Shown: positions 25,719-37,393 of the stretch, one piece after another | Layout: each line of letters starts with the position of its first letter | Numbering within the stretch: the first letter of the stretch is position 1 | Assembly: GCA_029392475.1 (NCBI GenBank) | Contig: CP113940.1 | Coordinates: 682,001-746,000 of the forward strand | Reading direction: 5' to 3' | DNA from: Streptococcaceae bacterium ESL0687 | GTDB lineage: Bacteria; Bacillota; Bacilli; Lactobacillales; Streptococcaceae | DNA length: 64,000 bases | Notes under the pieces: model-generated | What the model was told of the DNA's origin: nothing | The model's database searches: none | Seen by the model: only the letters and a program-made list of their open reading frames with translations | Translations under genes and position numbers: made by a program

Positions 25719-27272
25719 TTATTTGATAATTTTAAAGTTATCGTTGACTGTAGCCTCAATTACAGGGTTTGCTCTTAGGTAGTCAGCGATAAGTTCCATC
25801 ATATCAATTTGAACTTCTTTAATGATTTTATCGGCTGAGAACATACTATAATCTCCTCCACCAACAGCCCTATATTGGTTGACTGCGACCCGTAACTCAT
25901 CATCATCTTGAATATCACGGCCGTCTAGGCTAAGACTTACAATCTTCTCACCTTCAGCTTTTGTCATATCAATTGTGTAGTCCACTCCCTCATACATATC
26001 ATAGTTGTAGTATTGAGGTTTTGGATTGATATAGCGAGGATTAAAGACAATCTGGCCGTCTTCATCTAAAACTAGGAAGTTAGCTGTACGCTCAAGGGCC
26101 AAGCGAAGGTCACGTCCTGTCACTCCTAACACAGCCAGGGTATTTGGGTAAATGTAGTTGGTAATAATGTCACGCATGGTGATAACTGGCTCAAATCCCT
26201 TACCATCATTGTTGAAAAGGGAAGTTCCAGAGATTTTAGCTCCAGTTGCATCCATCTGAACCCTATTGATAAATTCAATATATGGATGTTCCTTAAGGCG
26301 GGCTGCCATTGGATTTATGATTGTCATATCACCTTTGACCTCACCCATGGGCTGATCAAGCCATTCTTCAACCTTGATATTAAGGTCATCAATTAGGGCC
26401 ACGATTTCAGCATCTGGCAGGGCATCTGCTACTGATTCAAGGGTTGCTTCTGAAGCTATAACCTCATAGCCATTTTCCCCAAGTTCGATATCAAGGACAA
26501 TGCGTCCGATATTTGCGCCGCGGTAACCTGGTTGGACCACTGGAACTCCGTTGATTTCAGCTGCAATCTCACGGTGCTGGTGTCCTGATAAGAAAGCGTC
26601 GATTCCTGCAACCTCTTGAAGGATTTGGTAACCTTCATTTTCTCCAGTTAGGTTCTCAGTCGGCTCTCCTGTCACAAGGTCACGTTCAAAACCTCCGTGG
26701 TAGGAAACAACAACAATATCAGCTTCCTCACGAATGATTGGTACATATTTTTTGGCTGTTTCAAGACATGAGGCAAAGTGCATACCTGTAATATGAGAAG
26801 GACGTTCCCAATGAGGAATATACTGGGTAGTAAGACCAAGTACTCCAATTTTAAGGCCGTCTTTTTCAATGATATCATAGGCCTTACCGTAGTAAAGGTT
26901 GCCCTCGTCGTCTAGGATGTTTGCTGCAAGAATTGGATAATTATAAGATTCAATGGCAGCCTTTAGATAGTCAGGACCGTAGTTAAATTCATGATTTCCT
27001 AAAATTCCGTAGTCATAACCCATGGCATTTGTAATCTCAGCCAGGCGGGCTACTCCTTCAGGTTGTTTAGAAATATAGTAGCTAAGGGGTGAACCTTGGA
27101 TGTAGTCACCATTTTCAACTTGAAGGACAGGACCTCCTGCCTGCTCCTTGAGCTCCTTCATTTTTTGTGCAACCTTAGCTGTTCCGAAAGGTACATTCAT
27201 ATCCTTTTCGGTAAAATTTGTTGGCATAATGTAGCCGTGCATGTCACTAGTTTCTAAAATCGTTAAACGCAT
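25719..27272 (-). CDS. Bifunctional metallophosphatase/5'-nucleotidase, cytoplasmic
   Basis: Hydrolyses nucleoside monophosphates or 2',3'-cyclic nucleotides; the exact substrate is not shown. The protein is 517 aa from ATG 27272, which AAGGAGAG precedes; the open frame extends upstream without an RBS. The N-terminal metallophosphatase domain has LETSDMHGY (D9, H11), GNHEFNYG, VVSYHGGF and SGHQHRE as metal ligands. The 5_nucleotid_C domain follows from about 330. No signal peptide or cell-wall anchor is present, unlike the secreted family members. It lies next to the end of the pur operon, so purine salvage is a reasonable inference. Confidence 0.9.
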   Translation of the reverse strand: MRLTILETSDMHGYIMPTNFTEKDMNVPFGTAKVAQKMKELKEQAGGPVLQVENGDYIQGSPLSYYISKQPEGVARLAEITNAMGYDYGILGNHEFNYGPDYLKAAIESYNYPILAANILDDEGNLYYGKAYDIIEKDGLKIGVLGLTTQYIPHWERPSHITGMHFASCLETAKKYVPIIREEADIVVVSYHGGFERDLVTGEPTENLTGENEGYQILQEVAGIDAFLSGHQHREIAAEINGVPVVQPGYRGANIGRIVLDIELGENGYEVIASEATLESVADALPDAEIVALIDDLNIKVEEWLDQPMGEVKGDMTIINPMAARLKEHPYIEFINRVQMDATGAKISGTSLFNNDGKGFEPVITMRDIITNYIYPNTLAVLGVTGRDLRLALERTANFLVLDEDGQIVFNPRYINPKPQYYNYDMYEGVDYTIDMTKAEGEKIVSLSLDGRDIQDDDELRVAVNQYRAVGGGDYSMFSADKIIKEVQIDMMELIADYLRANPVIEATVNDNFKIIK

Positions 27273-27365
27273 TTTTCTCTCCTTATAAATAATTCCATCT
27301 GCTAATATTATAACACTATGAGTGGGCAAGGAACATGGAAATTTAAAATTAAAGCTTTAATCAAA

Positions 27366-27404
27366 AAAATATCCATAAGGACTTAAGGTCCTATGGATAT
27401 TTTT
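27366..27404. terminator. Terminator at the end of the pur operon
   Basis: ATATCCATAAGGAC and GTCCTATGGATAT pair over a long stem around TTAAG, with T-runs on both strands. It is 3 nt from the purD stop. Confidence 0.9.
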
Positions 27405-27406
27405 GT

Positions 27407-28663
27407 TTAACGATTTAGGGCCTTGTTACCGATATCTTTACGGTAGAACATGTGGTCCATTGGAGTTTCTTCTAAAAGGTCATAAATTTTTGTCTGAGCT
27501 TCTTCAAGACTTGTTCCTGAAGCTTGGACAAGAAGGATTCGTCCACCATTTGCAGTAAGTTTTCCCTCCTGTTCATCAACACCTGCGTAATAAACATTAA
27601 CCAAATCAGACTTAAAGTCAGGAAGAATCATTCCTTTTTTATAAGTTCCAGGATATCCCTCTGCAGCAACTACTACACCAAGGGTTACTTGATCATTCCA
27701 GCTTAAAAGAGGTTCCTCGTCGGCCAAAAGATTAGTAATAATATCAACCAGGCTACTTTCAAGTCTTGGAAGGACTACTTGAGTCTCAGGGTCACCAAAG
27801 CGGGCATTAAATTCAATAACCTTAGGCCCATCCTGGGTTGCAATAAGACCTGCATACAAAATACCAGTAAAAGGAGTACCGTCAGCTACCATACCAGAGG
27901 CAGCAGGAAGAAGGACTTCTTTAATGGCAAGATCAACCATTTCCTGGGAAATTTGTGGCACCGGTGAGTATGCACCCATACCACCAGTATTAGGTCCTAG
28001 GTCACCATCATAGGCTCTTTTATGATCCTGAGAGATAACCATTGGGTAAACCTTCTCATTTCTGACAAAGGCTAGAAGGGAGAATTCTTCTCCTTCAAGG
28101 AAGTCCTCAACGACAACCTTAGATCCTGATTGCCCAAATTTATTACCTTCAAGCATGTCCTCAAGAGCTGACAGGGCCATATCCATATCTTCAGCAACAA
28201 CAACACCCTTACCAGCTGCAAGCCCATCTGCCTTAATTACAATTGGAGCACCCTTTTCTTGAACATATTTCTTAGCCTGATCAAGGTCTGTAAAGGTCGC
28301 ATAGGCTGCCGTTGGAATACTGTAGTTGTCCATTAACTTTTTAGCAAAGTCCTTAGACCCTTCAATCTGAGCTGCCGCCTTATCTGGTCCAAAAATTTTA
28401 AGTCCCGCCTGCTGAAAGTCATCAACAATTCCATTTTCAAGCGGAAGTTCTGGCCCTACAAAGGTCCATGCTATATCATTTTCCTTGGCAAAGGCTATTA
28501 AGCTTGAGTGGTCATCTTCTGGAATATCAACAAGAGTAATTCCGTCTTTTTTCATACCAGGGTTACCCTTGGCACAAAAAACCTGATTGACCTTTTCATC
28601 TTCTAAAAATTTTTTAGCAATGGCATGTTCACGACCACCGCTTCCAATTACTAGTAACTTCAA
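27407..28663 (-). CDS. purD: Phosphoribosylamine-glycine ligase
   Basis: Second step of purine synthesis (GAR synthetase). The protein is 418 aa. The N-terminal GSGGREHAIAKKF motif (7-19) is followed by an ATP-grasp core with IVIKADGLAAGKGVVVAED and FNARFGDPETQVVLPRL near the Mg/ATP site. It is the last gene of the nine-gene pur operon, 13 nt after purH. Confidence 0.97.
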   Translation of the reverse strand: MKLLVIGSGGREHAIAKKFLEDEKVNQVFCAKGNPGMKKDGITLVDIPEDDHSSLIAFAKENDIAWTFVGPELPLENGIVDDFQQAGLKIFGPDKAAAQIEGSKDFAKKLMDNYSIPTAAYATFTDLDQAKKYVQEKGAPIVIKADGLAAGKGVVVAEDMDMALSALEDMLEGNKFGQSGSKVVVEDFLEGEEFSLLAFVRNEKVYPMVISQDHKRAYDGDLGPNTGGMGAYSPVPQISQEMVDLAIKEVLLPAASGMVADGTPFTGILYAGLIATQDGPKVIEFNARFGDPETQVVLPRLESSLVDIITNLLADEEPLLSWNDQVTLGVVVAAEGYPGTYKKGMILPDFKSDLVNVYYAGVDEQEGKLTANGGRILLVQASGTSLEEAQTKIYDLLEETPMDHMFYRKDIGNKALNR

Positions 28664-28676
28664 ACCTAACTCCTTC

Positions 28677-30221
28677 TTAATGTCTGAAATGACGAACGTC
28701 AGTAAAGATCATGGCAATGCCGTATTTATTGGCCATATCAATTGAATCTTGGTCCTTAATTGATCCTCCAGGTTGAATAATAGCTTTAATTCCATTTTCA
28801 CCGGCAAATTCAACTGAGTCATCCATTGGGAAGAAGGCGTCACTTGCAAGAACTGCTCCTTCAAGTTTACCGCTTTCTTGGGCTTGTTCAACAGCGATTT
28901 TAACTGAACCAACACGGTTCATTTGACCTGCACCAATACCAACAGTTTGCTCCTTATTAGCAAGAAGGATGGCATTTGATTTAACATGCTTAACAGCATT
29001 CCAAGCAAACTCAAGGGCTTCAAGCTCTTCATTGGTTGGTTTGCGGTCAGTAACTACATGCCAGTCTTCAATAAGGTCATTTTCTGGTAGATCTTGATCT
29101 TGAATTAAAAGACCACCTAAGACAGAAACAGTTTCCCTATCGCATGCCTCAGTGCTTGAAAAATCAAGGGTTAATAGGCGAATGTTTTTCTTACGGGTTA
29201 AAATTTCAAGGGCTGCTTCAGTAAAGCTTGGAGCAATGATAATCTCAAGGAAGATTTTGCTCATTTTTTCAGCTGTTTCACTGTCAACCTCACGGTTTAA
29301 AACAATGATTCCTCCGAAGATTGAAACTGGGTCTGCATCATAGGCAAGATCAAAGGCAGTGTCAATATCAGAAGCTGTACCAATTCCACAAGGGTTCATG
29401 TGTTTTAAGGCTACAACAGTAGGTTTTGTATATTCACGAGAAATCTTGATGGCAGCATCTGCATCCTTAATATTATTATATGAAAGTTTTTTCCCGTGAA
29501 GCTGTTTAGCTTGGGCAATTGAGTAGGCTACAGGAAGAGGATTTTCATAGAAAGCAGCCTTCTGGTGGTTGTTTTCCCCGTATCTTAATGATTCTTTTAA
29601 GTCATAAGTTAGGGTTAATTTTTCAGGCGTTTCAAGACCAACTTCTTTGGTTAAGTAGCCAGCAATCAAGGCGTCATAAGCTGCAGTATGTCTAAATGCT
29701 TTAGCAGCTAGCTTTTTCCTAGTTGAAGGGCTTGTTACACCTTCTTCTGTAAGTTCTTCTAAAACTTTTTCATAATCAACAGGATCAACTAAAACAGTCA
29801 CGTCTTGGCTGTTTTTAGCAGCTGAGCGAATCATGCTTGGTCCACCAATGTCAATATTTTCAATGGCTTCTGCTTCTGTAACTCCCTCTTTAAGAATGGT
29901 TTCCTTGAAAGGATAAAGATTAACTACAACCAAGTCGATGGCATGGATGTCATTTTCTTCCATGGCTTTAAGGTGGTTTTCATCATCTCTTCTTGCAAGA
30001 AGACCCCCGTGGATTTTAGGATGAAGGGTTTTTACGCGACCATCCATCATCTCTGGAAATTCTGTCACCGTATCGATTGCAATTGTTGCTATACCAGCCT
30101 CATCGAGTGCTTTTTTTGTTCCACCGGTTGAGATAATTTCAAAATTAAGATTTGAAAGTTTTTGGGCAAATTCTACAATACCAGCTTTATCAGATACGCT
30201 AATTAGTGCTCTTTTAGACAA
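28677..30221 (-). CDS. purH: Bifunctional AICAR formyltransferase/IMP cyclohydrolase
   Basis: Catalyses the last two steps to IMP. The protein is 514 aa, the usual length. The N-terminal cyclohydrolase (MGS-like) domain starts at [19 protein letters not shown] and includes [20 protein letters not shown]. The C-terminal formyltransferase domain has [26 protein letters not shown] and [12 protein letters not shown] with the conserved KH pair. It is preceded by AAGGAG and lies 10 nt after purN. Confidence 0.97.
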   Translation of the reverse strand: MSKRALISVSDKAGIVEFAQKLSNLNFEIISTGGTKKALDEAGIATIAIDTVTEFPEMMDGRVKTLHPKIHGGLLARRDDENHLKAMEENDIHAIDLVVVNLYPFKETILKEGVTEAEAIENIDIGGPSMIRSAAKNSQDVTVLVDPVDYEKVLEELTEEGVTSPSTRKKLAAKAFRHTAAYDALIAGYLTKEVGLETPEKLTLTYDLKESLRYGENNHQKAAFYENPLPVAYSIAQAKQLHGKKLSYNNIKDADAAIKISREYTKPTVVALKHMNPCGIGTASDIDTAFDLAYDADPVSIFGGIIVLNREVDSETAEKMSKIFLEIIIAPSFTEAALEILTRKKNIRLLTLDFSSTEACDRETVSVLGGLLIQDQDLPENDLIEDWHVVTDRKPTNEELEALEFAWNAVKHVKSNAILLANKEQTVGIGAGQMNRVGSVKIAVEQAQESGKLEGAVLASDAFFPMDDSVEFAGENGIKAIIQPGGSIKDQDSIDMANKYGIAMIFTDVRHFRH

Positions 30222-30231
30222 AATATTCTCC

Positions 30232-30801
30232 TTATTTATTGTTATTGATTAATTTTTCTAGAGTTTGGGGATATAAAATATGTTCGGTCTTATGAATGCG
30301 TTCTTCCAAACTTTCTAGACTATCATCTTCTTTAATTTCTACAACAGCCTGGTTAATAATTGATCCTGTGTCAATTCCAGCATCAATGTAATGAACTGTG
30401 ACACCAGTATATTTAACCCCGTAGTCATAGGCATCACGGATGCCATGAAGGCCAGGAAAGGCTGGTAGAAGAGAGGGATGGATGTTGATTATTTTATTAG
30501 GGAAGGCCTCTAAAATATCCTTTCCAATTAGACGCATGTAACCTGCTAAAATTAATAAATCGATTTCCTTGTTTTTTAAAAGGGCTAAAAGTTCTGCTTC
30601 GTAATCGGCTTTTGAGGCAAAGTCCTTAGGCGAGAAGCTAAGGGATTCAATCCCAAACTTTTTGGCTCTTTCATGGACATAGGCATCTTTTTTATCTGAG
30701 AAGACAAGGGCAAGATTACAGTCAAGTTTTCCTGCCTCTACAGCCTGGGCAATAGCTTCAAAATTACTTCCACTTCCAGAAGCTAATACGGCCACTCTCA
30801 T
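30232..30801 (-). CDS. purN: Phosphoribosylglycinamide formyltransferase (folate type)
   Basis: Formylates GAR with 10-formyl-tetrahydrofolate. The protein is 189 aa. Key elements: [11 protein letters not shown] (7-17) binds phosphate, LAGYMRLI is the folate region, and [12 protein letters not shown] holds the catalytic Asn and His. The third catalytic residue is the Asp in [10 protein letters not shown]. The start overlaps the purM stop by 4 nt (ATGA). Confidence 0.97.
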   Translation of the reverse strand: MRVAVLASGSGSNFEAIAQAVEAGKLDCNLALVFSDKKDAYVHERAKKFGIESLSFSPKDFASKADYEAELLALLKNKEIDLLILAGYMRLIGKDILEAFPNKIINIHPSLLPAFPGLHGIRDAYDYGVKYTGVTVHYIDAGIDTGSIINQAVVEIKEDDSLESLEERIHKTEHILYPQTLEKLINNNK

Positions 30802-31844
30802 GCTTGTTCCCCTAGGAAAACAACTGCTTGGTCAACTTTTTCAGTAACTGATCCAATTTGATAGAAAGGTGCATTAATCATAGTTAGTTGTTCCTTAACT
30901 GCTTCAAGTTTTGACGGATCAACTGCAAGAACCATTCCAAGTCCCATATTAAAGATTTCATACATTTCCATTGATGGAATTTGACCATATTTTTCAAGAG
31001 CTTTGAAAATATTAAGGACTGGCCATGAACCAAGTTCAATTTGAGCAGCCAGGTTGTCAGGTAGCATACGCGGAATGTTTTCAACGAAACCACCACCTGT
31101 GATGTGAGAGATTCCATCAACCAGATTATTTTTTACAAGAGGTAGTAGCTCTTCAACGTAGATTTTTGTTGGTTCAAGTAGGGCATCAGCCAGCTTTTGA
31201 CCATCAAGTTCAGGCAGAAGGCTGTCGCCTGAAAAATCGTTAGACTGGAAGAAAACCTTACGAACTAGGGAATAACCATTTGAATGGATTCCGCTTGAAG
31301 GAAGACCAAGAAGGACATGCCCCTCCTTGATTTTTTCACCAGTTACTAGTTGACTTTTTTCAGCAATCCCAACAGCAAAACCTGCTAAATCATAATCGTC
31401 TGCATCATACATGCCAGGCATTTCAGCTGTTTCCCCGCCGATTAAGGCAGCACCAGCTTGAAGACAACCTTGACTTACTCCGGCAACAACCTGTTCAAGG
31501 CGTTCTGGAACATTTTTTCCAGTAGCAATATAGTCGAGGAAGTAAAGTGGTTCTGCCCCTTGGGCTACAATGTCATTAACACACATGGCAACACAGTCAA
31601 TCCCAATTGTGTCATGTCTATCTTCTTTAATGGCAAGCATTAATTTGGTACCAACTCCGTCTGTACCTGAAACAAGAACAGGTTCCTTCAAGTCGTATTG
31701 ACTTAGGTCAAAGCAGCCACCAAAACCACCTAGAGCACCCATAACACCCTTACGTTCTGTACGTTTTGCGTGTTTTTTAATACGTTCAACTACCTCATAA
31801 CCAGCTTCTACATCGACGCCAGCTTTTGCATATTCATTTGCCAT
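30798..31844 (-). CDS. purM: Phosphoribosylformylglycinamidine cyclo-ligase
   Basis: AIR synthetase, step five of the pathway. The protein is 348 aa. Signature elements are [26 protein letters not shown] and [17 protein letters not shown]. It is 9 nt downstream of purF with a good GGAGG site, and overlaps purN by 4 nt. Confidence 0.97.
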   Translation of the reverse strand: MANEYAKAGVDVEAGYEVVERIKKHAKRTERKGVMGALGGFGGCFDLSQYDLKEPVLVSGTDGVGTKLMLAIKEDRHDTIGIDCVAMCVNDIVAQGAEPLYFLDYIATGKNVPERLEQVVAGVSQGCLQAGAALIGGETAEMPGMYDADDYDLAGFAVGIAEKSQLVTGEKIKEGHVLLGLPSSGIHSNGYSLVRKVFFQSNDFSGDSLLPELDGQKLADALLEPTKIYVEELLPLVKNNLVDGISHITGGGFVENIPRMLPDNLAAQIELGSWPVLNIFKALEKYGQIPSMEMYEIFNMGLGMVLAVDPSKLEAVKEQLTMINAPFYQIGSVTEKVDQAVVFLGEQA

Positions 31845-31853
31845 GATTTCCTC

Positions 31854-33293
31854 CTAGAAAAATTTCGTTGTTTCTTCAAGTGACTTTTCATATTCTTCTT
31901 CGTAATCATACAAAGGAGTTGGGAAATCACCATTGAAGTAAGCCATACATAATCCTCCGTAAGGAGCATCATAATCAAGTCCTACTGATTCGACTACACC
32001 GTCAACACTTAAAAAGCTAAGTGAATCTGCCCCAATATACTCACGAATTTCTTCAATCGTATGATTGGCTGCAATTAATTCATGACGAGACTGGATATCG
32101 ATTCCGTAGAAACATGGGTATTTAAGAGGGGGAGAAGCAATTCTCACGTGAACCTCTTTGGCTCCAGCTTCCTTCAGAAGTTTTACAATCCTACCTGATG
32201 TAGTTCCACGGACAATTGAGTCATCAACCATAATGACCCTCTTACCTTCAACGACTCCACGAACTGCAGAAAGTTTCATACGAACACCCTGCTCACGTAA
32301 CTCCTGAGTCGGTTGAATAAAGGTTCTGGCTACATATTGATTCTTAACAAGACCAAGCTCGTAAGAAATTCCAGATTCCTCGGCATATCCACTAGCAGCA
32401 GAAAGAGAAGAGTTTGGAACACCAATAACCATGTCTGCATCAACATAAGCCTCACGAGCCAAGGCACGTCCCATATTTTTACGGGCAGTGTGGACATTGA
32501 CCCCTGCGATATTTGAATCAGGTCTTGCAAAGTAAATGTATTCCATTGAACAAATTGATGGTGTTACCTCATCTGTGTAAGTATCAATGGTAATTCCTTG
32601 GTCATTAATGATAATAACCTCACCTGGATTAACGTGCCTTACAAAATCAGCACCAACTGAATCAAGGGCGCAAGTTTCAGAGGCCACTACATAGGCACCA
32701 CTCTTCATTTGACCAATTGATAGGGGTCTGAAACCATTTGGATCTAGGGCTGCATAAAGGGCATCATCTGTAAGAAGGACATAGGCAAACCCTCCCTTAA
32801 CTGTATTTAATGATTCCTTAAGCTTATCTAGGAAGCTTTCTGCTTGAGACAATCTGATTAAATGCATCAAAATCTCTGTATCAGAGTTTGAGTGAAAGAT
32901 TGCTCCTACTTCTTCAAGTTTACGGCGAAGACTTTTAGCATTCGTTAGGTTTCCGTTGTGGGCAAGGGCTACTTGTCCATCATAGAAATTGAAGAGGAAG
33001 GGTTGAATGTTATCGACACTTCCGTTACCAGCTGTCGCATAGCGAACATGACCAATAGCGCTTTTACCACTTAGTTGGTCGATTGTACTGTCATCAGAAA
33101 AAACTTCTGACAGTAGGCCAAGATTTCTATAACCAAGTAATTTCCCTTGGTCATTTGAGACAATTCCTGCCCCTTCTTGTCCCCTATGTTGAAGGCTATG
33201 AAGCCCGAAGTAGGTGATGCGACTTGCGTCATCATGCCCCCATACTCCGAAGACTCCACATTCTTCATTTAAACTTTTTACTTCATAAGACAT
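31854..33293 (-). CDS. purF: Amidophosphoribosyltransferase
   Basis: Committing step of purine synthesis: converts PRPP and glutamine to phosphoribosylamine. The protein is 479 aa from ATG 33293, which GGGAGG precedes at correct spacing; a slightly longer frame from 33311 is less likely. C12 in [11 protein letters not shown] becomes the N-terminal nucleophile after removal of an 11-residue propeptide. The glutamine amidotransferase domain is followed by a PRTase domain with [12 protein letters not shown]. The start overlaps the end of purL by 16 nt. Confidence 0.97.
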   Translation of the reverse strand: MSYEVKSLNEECGVFGVWGHDDASRITYFGLHSLQHRGQEGAGIVSNDQGKLLGYRNLGLLSEVFSDDSTIDQLSGKSAIGHVRYATAGNGSVDNIQPFLFNFYDGQVALAHNGNLTNAKSLRRKLEEVGAIFHSNSDTEILMHLIRLSQAESFLDKLKESLNTVKGGFAYVLLTDDALYAALDPNGFRPLSIGQMKSGAYVVASETCALDSVGADFVRHVNPGEVIIINDQGITIDTYTDEVTPSICSMEYIYFARPDSNIAGVNVHTARKNMGRALAREAYVDADMVIGVPNSSLSAASGYAEESGISYELGLVKNQYVARTFIQPTQELREQGVRMKLSAVRGVVEGKRVIMVDDSIVRGTTSGRIVKLLKEAGAKEVHVRIASPPLKYPCFYGIDIQSRHELIAANHTIEEIREYIGADSLSFLSVDGVVESVGLDYDAPYGGLCMAYFNGDFPTPLYDYEEEYEKSLEETTKFF

Positions 33294-35500
33294 GGAATTG
33301 CTTCCTCCCATAGGTTTTTAGCAGTCTTACTTGCAAGTGTTATTGTATCGTCACAAGCTTTGATGTTAATTTGTCCGCTATCTGATACGCGACCAAGGTA
33401 GCTAGCAGCATCTCCTGCTAAAGCTTCAAACTTAGCCTTGTTTTCTTCTTTAATTGAAAGAACAAAGCGAGATTGGCTTTCAGAGAAGAGATCACTTGCT
33501 GGCATGTTAACTTCAACATCTAAACCAAGACCATTTTTAAAGGCTGATTCAACAAGACCAACAGCAAGTCCACCTTCTGATAGGTCGTGAGCACTTGCAA
33601 CAAGACCTTCTTTGATTGCAGCAAGAACTAAATCTTGAATTTCTTTTTCATGAGCCAGGTCAAAGTCCATTAATTTACCTTCAATGCGGCCTAACTGCAT
33701 TTTTTGGATTTCAGATCCATTGAAGTCAGCTTTTGTTTGACCAAGTAGGTAGATTAAGTCACCTGATTCTTTAAAGTCCTGAGTTGTGATGTGTTCTACA
33801 TCTTCGATTAGTCCAACCATTCCAATTACAGGAGTTGGGTAAATGGCACGACCATTTGTTTCGTTATACATAGAAACATTTCCTGAAATTACTGGTGTGT
33901 TAAGAACCTTACATGCTTCAGAGATTCCATCTGCAGATGTCCAAAGTTCCCAGAACCCTTCTGGTTTGTCAGGAGAACCATAGTTCAAGCAGTCCGTAAT
34001 GGCAAGTGGTTGTCCACCTGAGGCTACGATATTTCTAGCTGCTTCAGCTACTGCCATTTGTCCACCAACTTCTGGATTTAGGTAAAGGTAGCGAGCGTTA
34101 CAGTCAGTTGTCACGGCAAGGGCCTTGCGGGTACCACGAACACGAATAACTGCAGCATCACTTCCAGGTCTAACAACTGTGTTGGTTAAAACTTGTGAGT
34201 CATATGTCTCATAAATTGATTTTTTAGAGGCAATGGTTGGTTGTTGAAGGAGTTCGATTAGAGTTGCTGTAGCATCCTCAACTTTAGGAACAAAGTTTTC
34301 AAGTTCAGCAAATTCCTTAATACGGGCTGGCTCAACCTTGTCTTTCATGTATTCTGGTGCATCTTCTGCCAGAGCATCAACCGGAAGGTTTGCAACTTCA
34401 ACTCCTTGGTGGAAGAGGCGGTATTGACCGTCATCTGTTACATGACCAATGGTTACAGCATCTAAATCATATAATTTGAACAAGTCAACGACTTCTGCTT
34501 CATGTCCTTTTTTAACACAGATAAGCATTCTTTCTTGTGATTCTGAAAGCATCATCTCGTAAGGAGTCATGTTTGTTTCACGTTGGGGAACATCATCCAG
34601 GTAGAGTTCAAGACCGCTTCCAGCTTTTGAGGCCATCTCAGAACTTGATGATACAAGACCAGCTGCCCCCATATCCTGAATACCAACTAGGATATCTGAA
34701 TGGTTTAAAATAAGTTCAAGACAGGCTTCAAGAAGAAGTTTTTCCATAAATGGATCTCCAACCTGAACAGCAGATCTTTGTTGCTCTTCGCCTTCTACAA
34801 ATTCTTCAGAGGCAAATGTTGCCCCGTGGATTCCATCACGTCCAGTTTTTGCTCCAACGTACATGATTGAATTTCCAACACCCTTGGCTTGACCTTTTTG
34901 GATGTCCTTGTGGTCGATTAATCCCACACACATAGCATTAACTAGAGGATTGCCTTCATAACATTCATCAAAGGCTACTTCTCCACCAACTGTTGGAATT
35001 CCGATACAGTTTCCGTATCCTGAAATCCCTGCAACTACTTCTTCAAGTAGATACTTGGTACGAGGGTTGTTAAGTTCGCCAAATCTTAGGGAATCAAGGA
35101 TGGCTAAAGGACGAGCACCCATTGAGAAGATGTCACGGATAATTCCACCAACACCTGTTGCTGCTCCCTCATAAGGTTCAACAGCTGATGGGTGGTTGTG
35201 GCTTTCAGCCTTGAAAACGACAGCTTGTCCATCACCAATATCAACAATCCCAGCTCCCTCACCAGGACCTTGAAGTACTTGAGGGCCTGAGGTTGGGAAT
35301 TTTCTTAGGACTGGCTTAGAATTTTTATAAGAGCAGTGCTCACTCCACATAACAGAGAATAGACCTGTTTCTGTGTAATTTGGCAGACGTTTTAGGATAT
35401 CCTCAGAAATCATTCGATATTCTTCATCAGTCAGACCCCATTCAGCATAAATTTTCTTGTCTCTAATTTCTTCTGCTGTTGGTTCGATCATTTTTACCAT
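33278..35500 (-). CDS. purL: FGAM synthase subunit PurL (small form)
   Basis: Synthetase subunit converting FGAR to FGAM, working with PurQ and PurS. The protein is 740 aa from ATG 35500, the small Bacillus-type form, not the roughly 1,240-aa streptococcal form. Motifs: [17 protein letters not shown] (the catalytic His), the [19 protein letters not shown] phosphate loop, and [17 protein letters not shown] at 35521 would extend it by 7 residues into purQ. The ATG is preferred because AAGGTG precedes it and it does not overlap. Confidence 0.96.
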   Translation of the reverse strand: MVKMIEPTAEEIRDKKIYAEWGLTDEEYRMISEDILKRLPNYTETGLFSVMWSEHCSYKNSKPVLRKFPTSGPQVLQGPGEGAGIVDIGDGQAVVFKAESHNHPSAVEPYEGAATGVGGIIRDIFSMGARPLAILDSLRFGELNNPRTKYLLEEVVAGISGYGNCIGIPTVGGEVAFDECYEGNPLVNAMCVGLIDHKDIQKGQAKGVGNSIMYVGAKTGRDGIHGATFASEEFVEGEEQQRSAVQVGDPFMEKLLLEACLELILNHSDILVGIQDMGAAGLVSSSSEMASKAGSGLELYLDDVPQRETNMTPYEMMLSESQERMLICVKKGHEAEVVDLFKLYDLDAVTIGHVTDDGQYRLFHQGVEVANLPVDALAEDAPEYMKDKVEPARIKEFAELENFVPKVEDATATLIELLQQPTIASKKSIYETYDSQVLTNTVVRPGSDAAVIRVRGTRKALAVTTDCNARYLYLNPEVGGQMAVAEAARNIVASGGQPLAITDCLNYGSPDKPEGFWELWTSADGISEACKVLNTPVISGNVSMYNETNGRAIYPTPVIGMVGLIEDVEHITTQDFKESGDLIYLLGQTKADFNGSEIQKMQLGRIEGKLMDFDLAHEKEIQDLVLAAIKEGLVASAHDLSEGGLAVGLVESAFKNGLGLDVEVNMPASDLFSESQSRFVLSIKEENKAKFEALAGDAASYLGRVSDSGQINIKACDDTITLASKTAKNLWEEAIPCLMK

Positions 35501-35504
35501 TAGT

Positions 35505-36179
35505 TTATTGCACCTTTCCAAAGTTCTTCAAAATTGATTTGAAAAAATTCTTACCATCTTCTGATCCAAGTAATTCTTCCATTGCGCGTTCTGGGTGAGG
35601 CATCATCCCTAGGACATTTCCGGCCTTATTTGTAATTCCCGCAATATTTTCACGGCTTCCGTTAACATTTTCTCCTTCGTAGGTAAAAATGATTTGATTA
35701 TTTTGCTTGAGTTCTTCAAGTGTTTCATCATCACAGTAGTAGTTTCCTTCACCGTGGGCAACTGGGATGTTGATAATCTCATTTTCCTCATATTCACTTG
35801 TAAATTTGCTTTTGTTGTTCTCAACTCTTAGAGGAACTGACTTACAAATGAAGTGAAGGGATTCGTTTCTTAAAAGTACTCCCGGTAGAAGTCCTGCTTC
35901 TGTAAGAACTTGGAAACCATTACAAGTACCAAAGACAGGTTTTCCTTCTTCAGCAAAGCGGATAACCTCATCCATGATTGATGAAAAGCGAGCAATGGCC
36001 CCGCAACGAAGGTAGTCACCATAAGAGAAACCACCTGGCAGTAAGACACCGTCAAAACCTTCAAGACTTGTTGCATCATGACGAACATACTCAGCTTCAG
36101 CTCCCATGATGTCTTTTACAGCCCATAAAAGATCCATATCACAGTTTGAACCTGGAAAAACAATAACAGCGAATTTCAT
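35505..36179 (-). CDS. purQ: FGAM synthase glutaminase subunit PurQ
   Basis: Supplies ammonia from glutamine to PurL. The protein is 224 aa. The class I amidotransferase triad is present: the Cys in [12 protein letters not shown], and the His and Glu in [21 protein letters not shown] is the PurQ N-terminal signature. It is 2 nt downstream of purS. Confidence 0.96.
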   Translation of the reverse strand: MKFAVIVFPGSNCDMDLLWAVKDIMGAEAEYVRHDATSLEGFDGVLLPGGFSYGDYLRCGAIARFSSIMDEVIRFAEEGKPVFGTCNGFQVLTEAGLLPGVLLRNESLHFICKSVPLRVENNKSKFTSEYEENEIINIPVAHGEGNYYCDDETLEELKQNNQIIFTYEGENVNGSRENIAGITNKAGNVLGMMPHPERAMEELLGSEDGKNFFKSILKNFGKVQ

Positions 36180-36181
36180 TC

Positions 36182-36436
36182 CTAGGCTTCCTCCACTAGT
36201 TCAACTTCATAACGGTAAGTTTCCATGTTGACATTGGCAAGAAGCTTGTCACAGATTTCTTCAATTACAGGCTCGATTTCGCGGTCTGATTTAGCGACCT
36301 TAAGTTCGAAATATTTACCAATCCTAACTTCTTCAATTTCGTCATAACCTAAACGGTGGATGGCTCCTTTAACAGCCTCTCCTTGAGGGTCTAAAACTGA
36401 TTCCTTATAGGTTACATAAACTTTTACAAAATACAT
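36182..36436 (-). CDS. purS: FGAM synthase accessory subunit PurS
   Basis: Small dimeric subunit that couples PurQ to PurL. The protein is 84 aa. [20 protein letters not shown] is typical, and the strand-helix arrangement of the family is visible. Its presence confirms a three-part FGAM synthase. AAGGAG precedes the ATG. Confidence 0.96.
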   Translation of the reverse strand: MYFVKVYVTYKESVLDPQGEAVKGAIHRLGYDEIEEVRIGKYFELKVAKSDREIEPVIEEICDKLLANVNMETYRYEVELVEEA

Positions 36437-36465
36437 TTCTTTTTTCTCCTTTTATTAATAAACTT

Positions 36466-37179
36466 TTAGTTTAACTGCTCTAAACGATCTAGTACTTCTT
36501 GGTAAACTGGAATTAAATCCCCTAAATCACGGCGGTAGATATCCTTATCTAGGTGGTCATTTGTATCCATGTCCCACAGGCGACAAGTGTCAGGTGAAAT
36601 TTCATCAGCTAGAAGGATTTCTCCGTTTACATCACGTCCTACTTCAATTTTAAAATCAATTAATTTAATATTGATGCCTGCAAAAAGTTTTTTAAGTTCT
36701 TCATTAACTTTTAAGGCAAGTTCCTTAATCTCAGCAATCTCGCCAGCATTTGCGATATCTAAGATTTTAACGTGCTCATCATTGATGAAAGGATCATCAA
36801 GGGCATCATCCTTATAGTAAAATTCAACAATTGGAAAGGCTAATTCAGTACCTTCTTCAACATTTAATCTTCGTGAAAAACTTCCAGCAGCAAAGTTTCT
36901 AACAACAACTTCTAAAGGAATTATTTGAACTTCTTTAATTAATTGTTCGGTTTTTGAAATTTTTTCAATAAAATGACTTTCGATACCTCTATCAGCAAGA
37001 ACATCAAATATTAGACTTGTTATTTGATTGTTCATCTGTCCCTTACCAATAATTTGGTCTTTTTTCACACCATTAAGGGCAGTTGCTTGGTCTAGATACT
37101 CTACCCACAAAGTGTTCTCTTGGTCTGTAGAATAAAGTTCTTTAGCTTTTCCTTGATAGAGTAATTTACCTTTTTCCAT
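36466..37179 (-). CDS. purC: SAICAR synthetase
   Basis: Joins CAIR and aspartate. The protein is 237 aa. [13 protein letters not shown] (6-18) is the ATP site. The central [22 protein letters not shown] and [14 protein letters not shown] are classic PurC signatures. It is the first gene of purCSQLFMNHD and is read from a PurBox-controlled promoter. Confidence 0.97.
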   Translation of the reverse strand: MEKGKLLYQGKAKELYSTDQENTLWVEYLDQATALNGVKKDQIIGKGQMNNQITSLIFDVLADRGIESHFIEKISKTEQLIKEVQIIPLEVVVRNFAAGSFSRRLNVEEGTELAFPIVEFYYKDDALDDPFINDEHVKILDIANAGEIAEIKELALKVNEELKKLFAGINIKLIDFKIEVGRDVNGEILLADEISPDTCRLWDMDTNDHLDKDIYRRDLGDLIPVYQEVLDRLEQLN

Positions 37180-37242
37180 TTTTTCTCCATAATCTTAATT
37201 TTAAATAAAGTATTGCAGATAACATTCGTTTTCTATGGGTAA

Positions 37243-37319
37243 AGTATAACACCAGAAAAATATTTCCGTCAATAAAATATTGAATATTGTCTAACTTTTT
37301 TATCTTAACGTTCGTAATT
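37243..37319 (-). promoter_or_regulatory. purC promoter with upstream PurBox
   Basis: On the - strand TTGACG (37272-37267) and TATACT (37248-37243) are 18 bp apart. A PurBox-like AATTACGAACGTTA at 37319-37306 has its CGAA core about 76 bp upstream of the predicted start. That is the spacing at which Lactococcus PurR acts as an activator. A weaker copy, AAAACGAATGTT, lies at about 37221-37232. Confidence 0.75.
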
Positions 37320-37327
37320 ATCTGGCT

Positions 37328-37368
37328 AAAAAAATAAAAGGACAATTTATTAACAAAATCGTCCTTTT
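37328..37368 (-). terminator. purEK terminator
   Basis: AAAAGGACAATTT and AAATCGTCCTTTT pair (one G-U) around a 7-nt loop, with a T-run on the - strand. Confidence 0.85.
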
Positions 37369-37393
37369 ATACTTATTTTTTATACTAGTTTTA

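Noticed and set aside
35501-35521. Longer PurL starting at TTG 35521
   Set aside because: The TTG lies inside purQ without an RBS; ATG 35500 has AAGGTG upstream and avoids the overlap.
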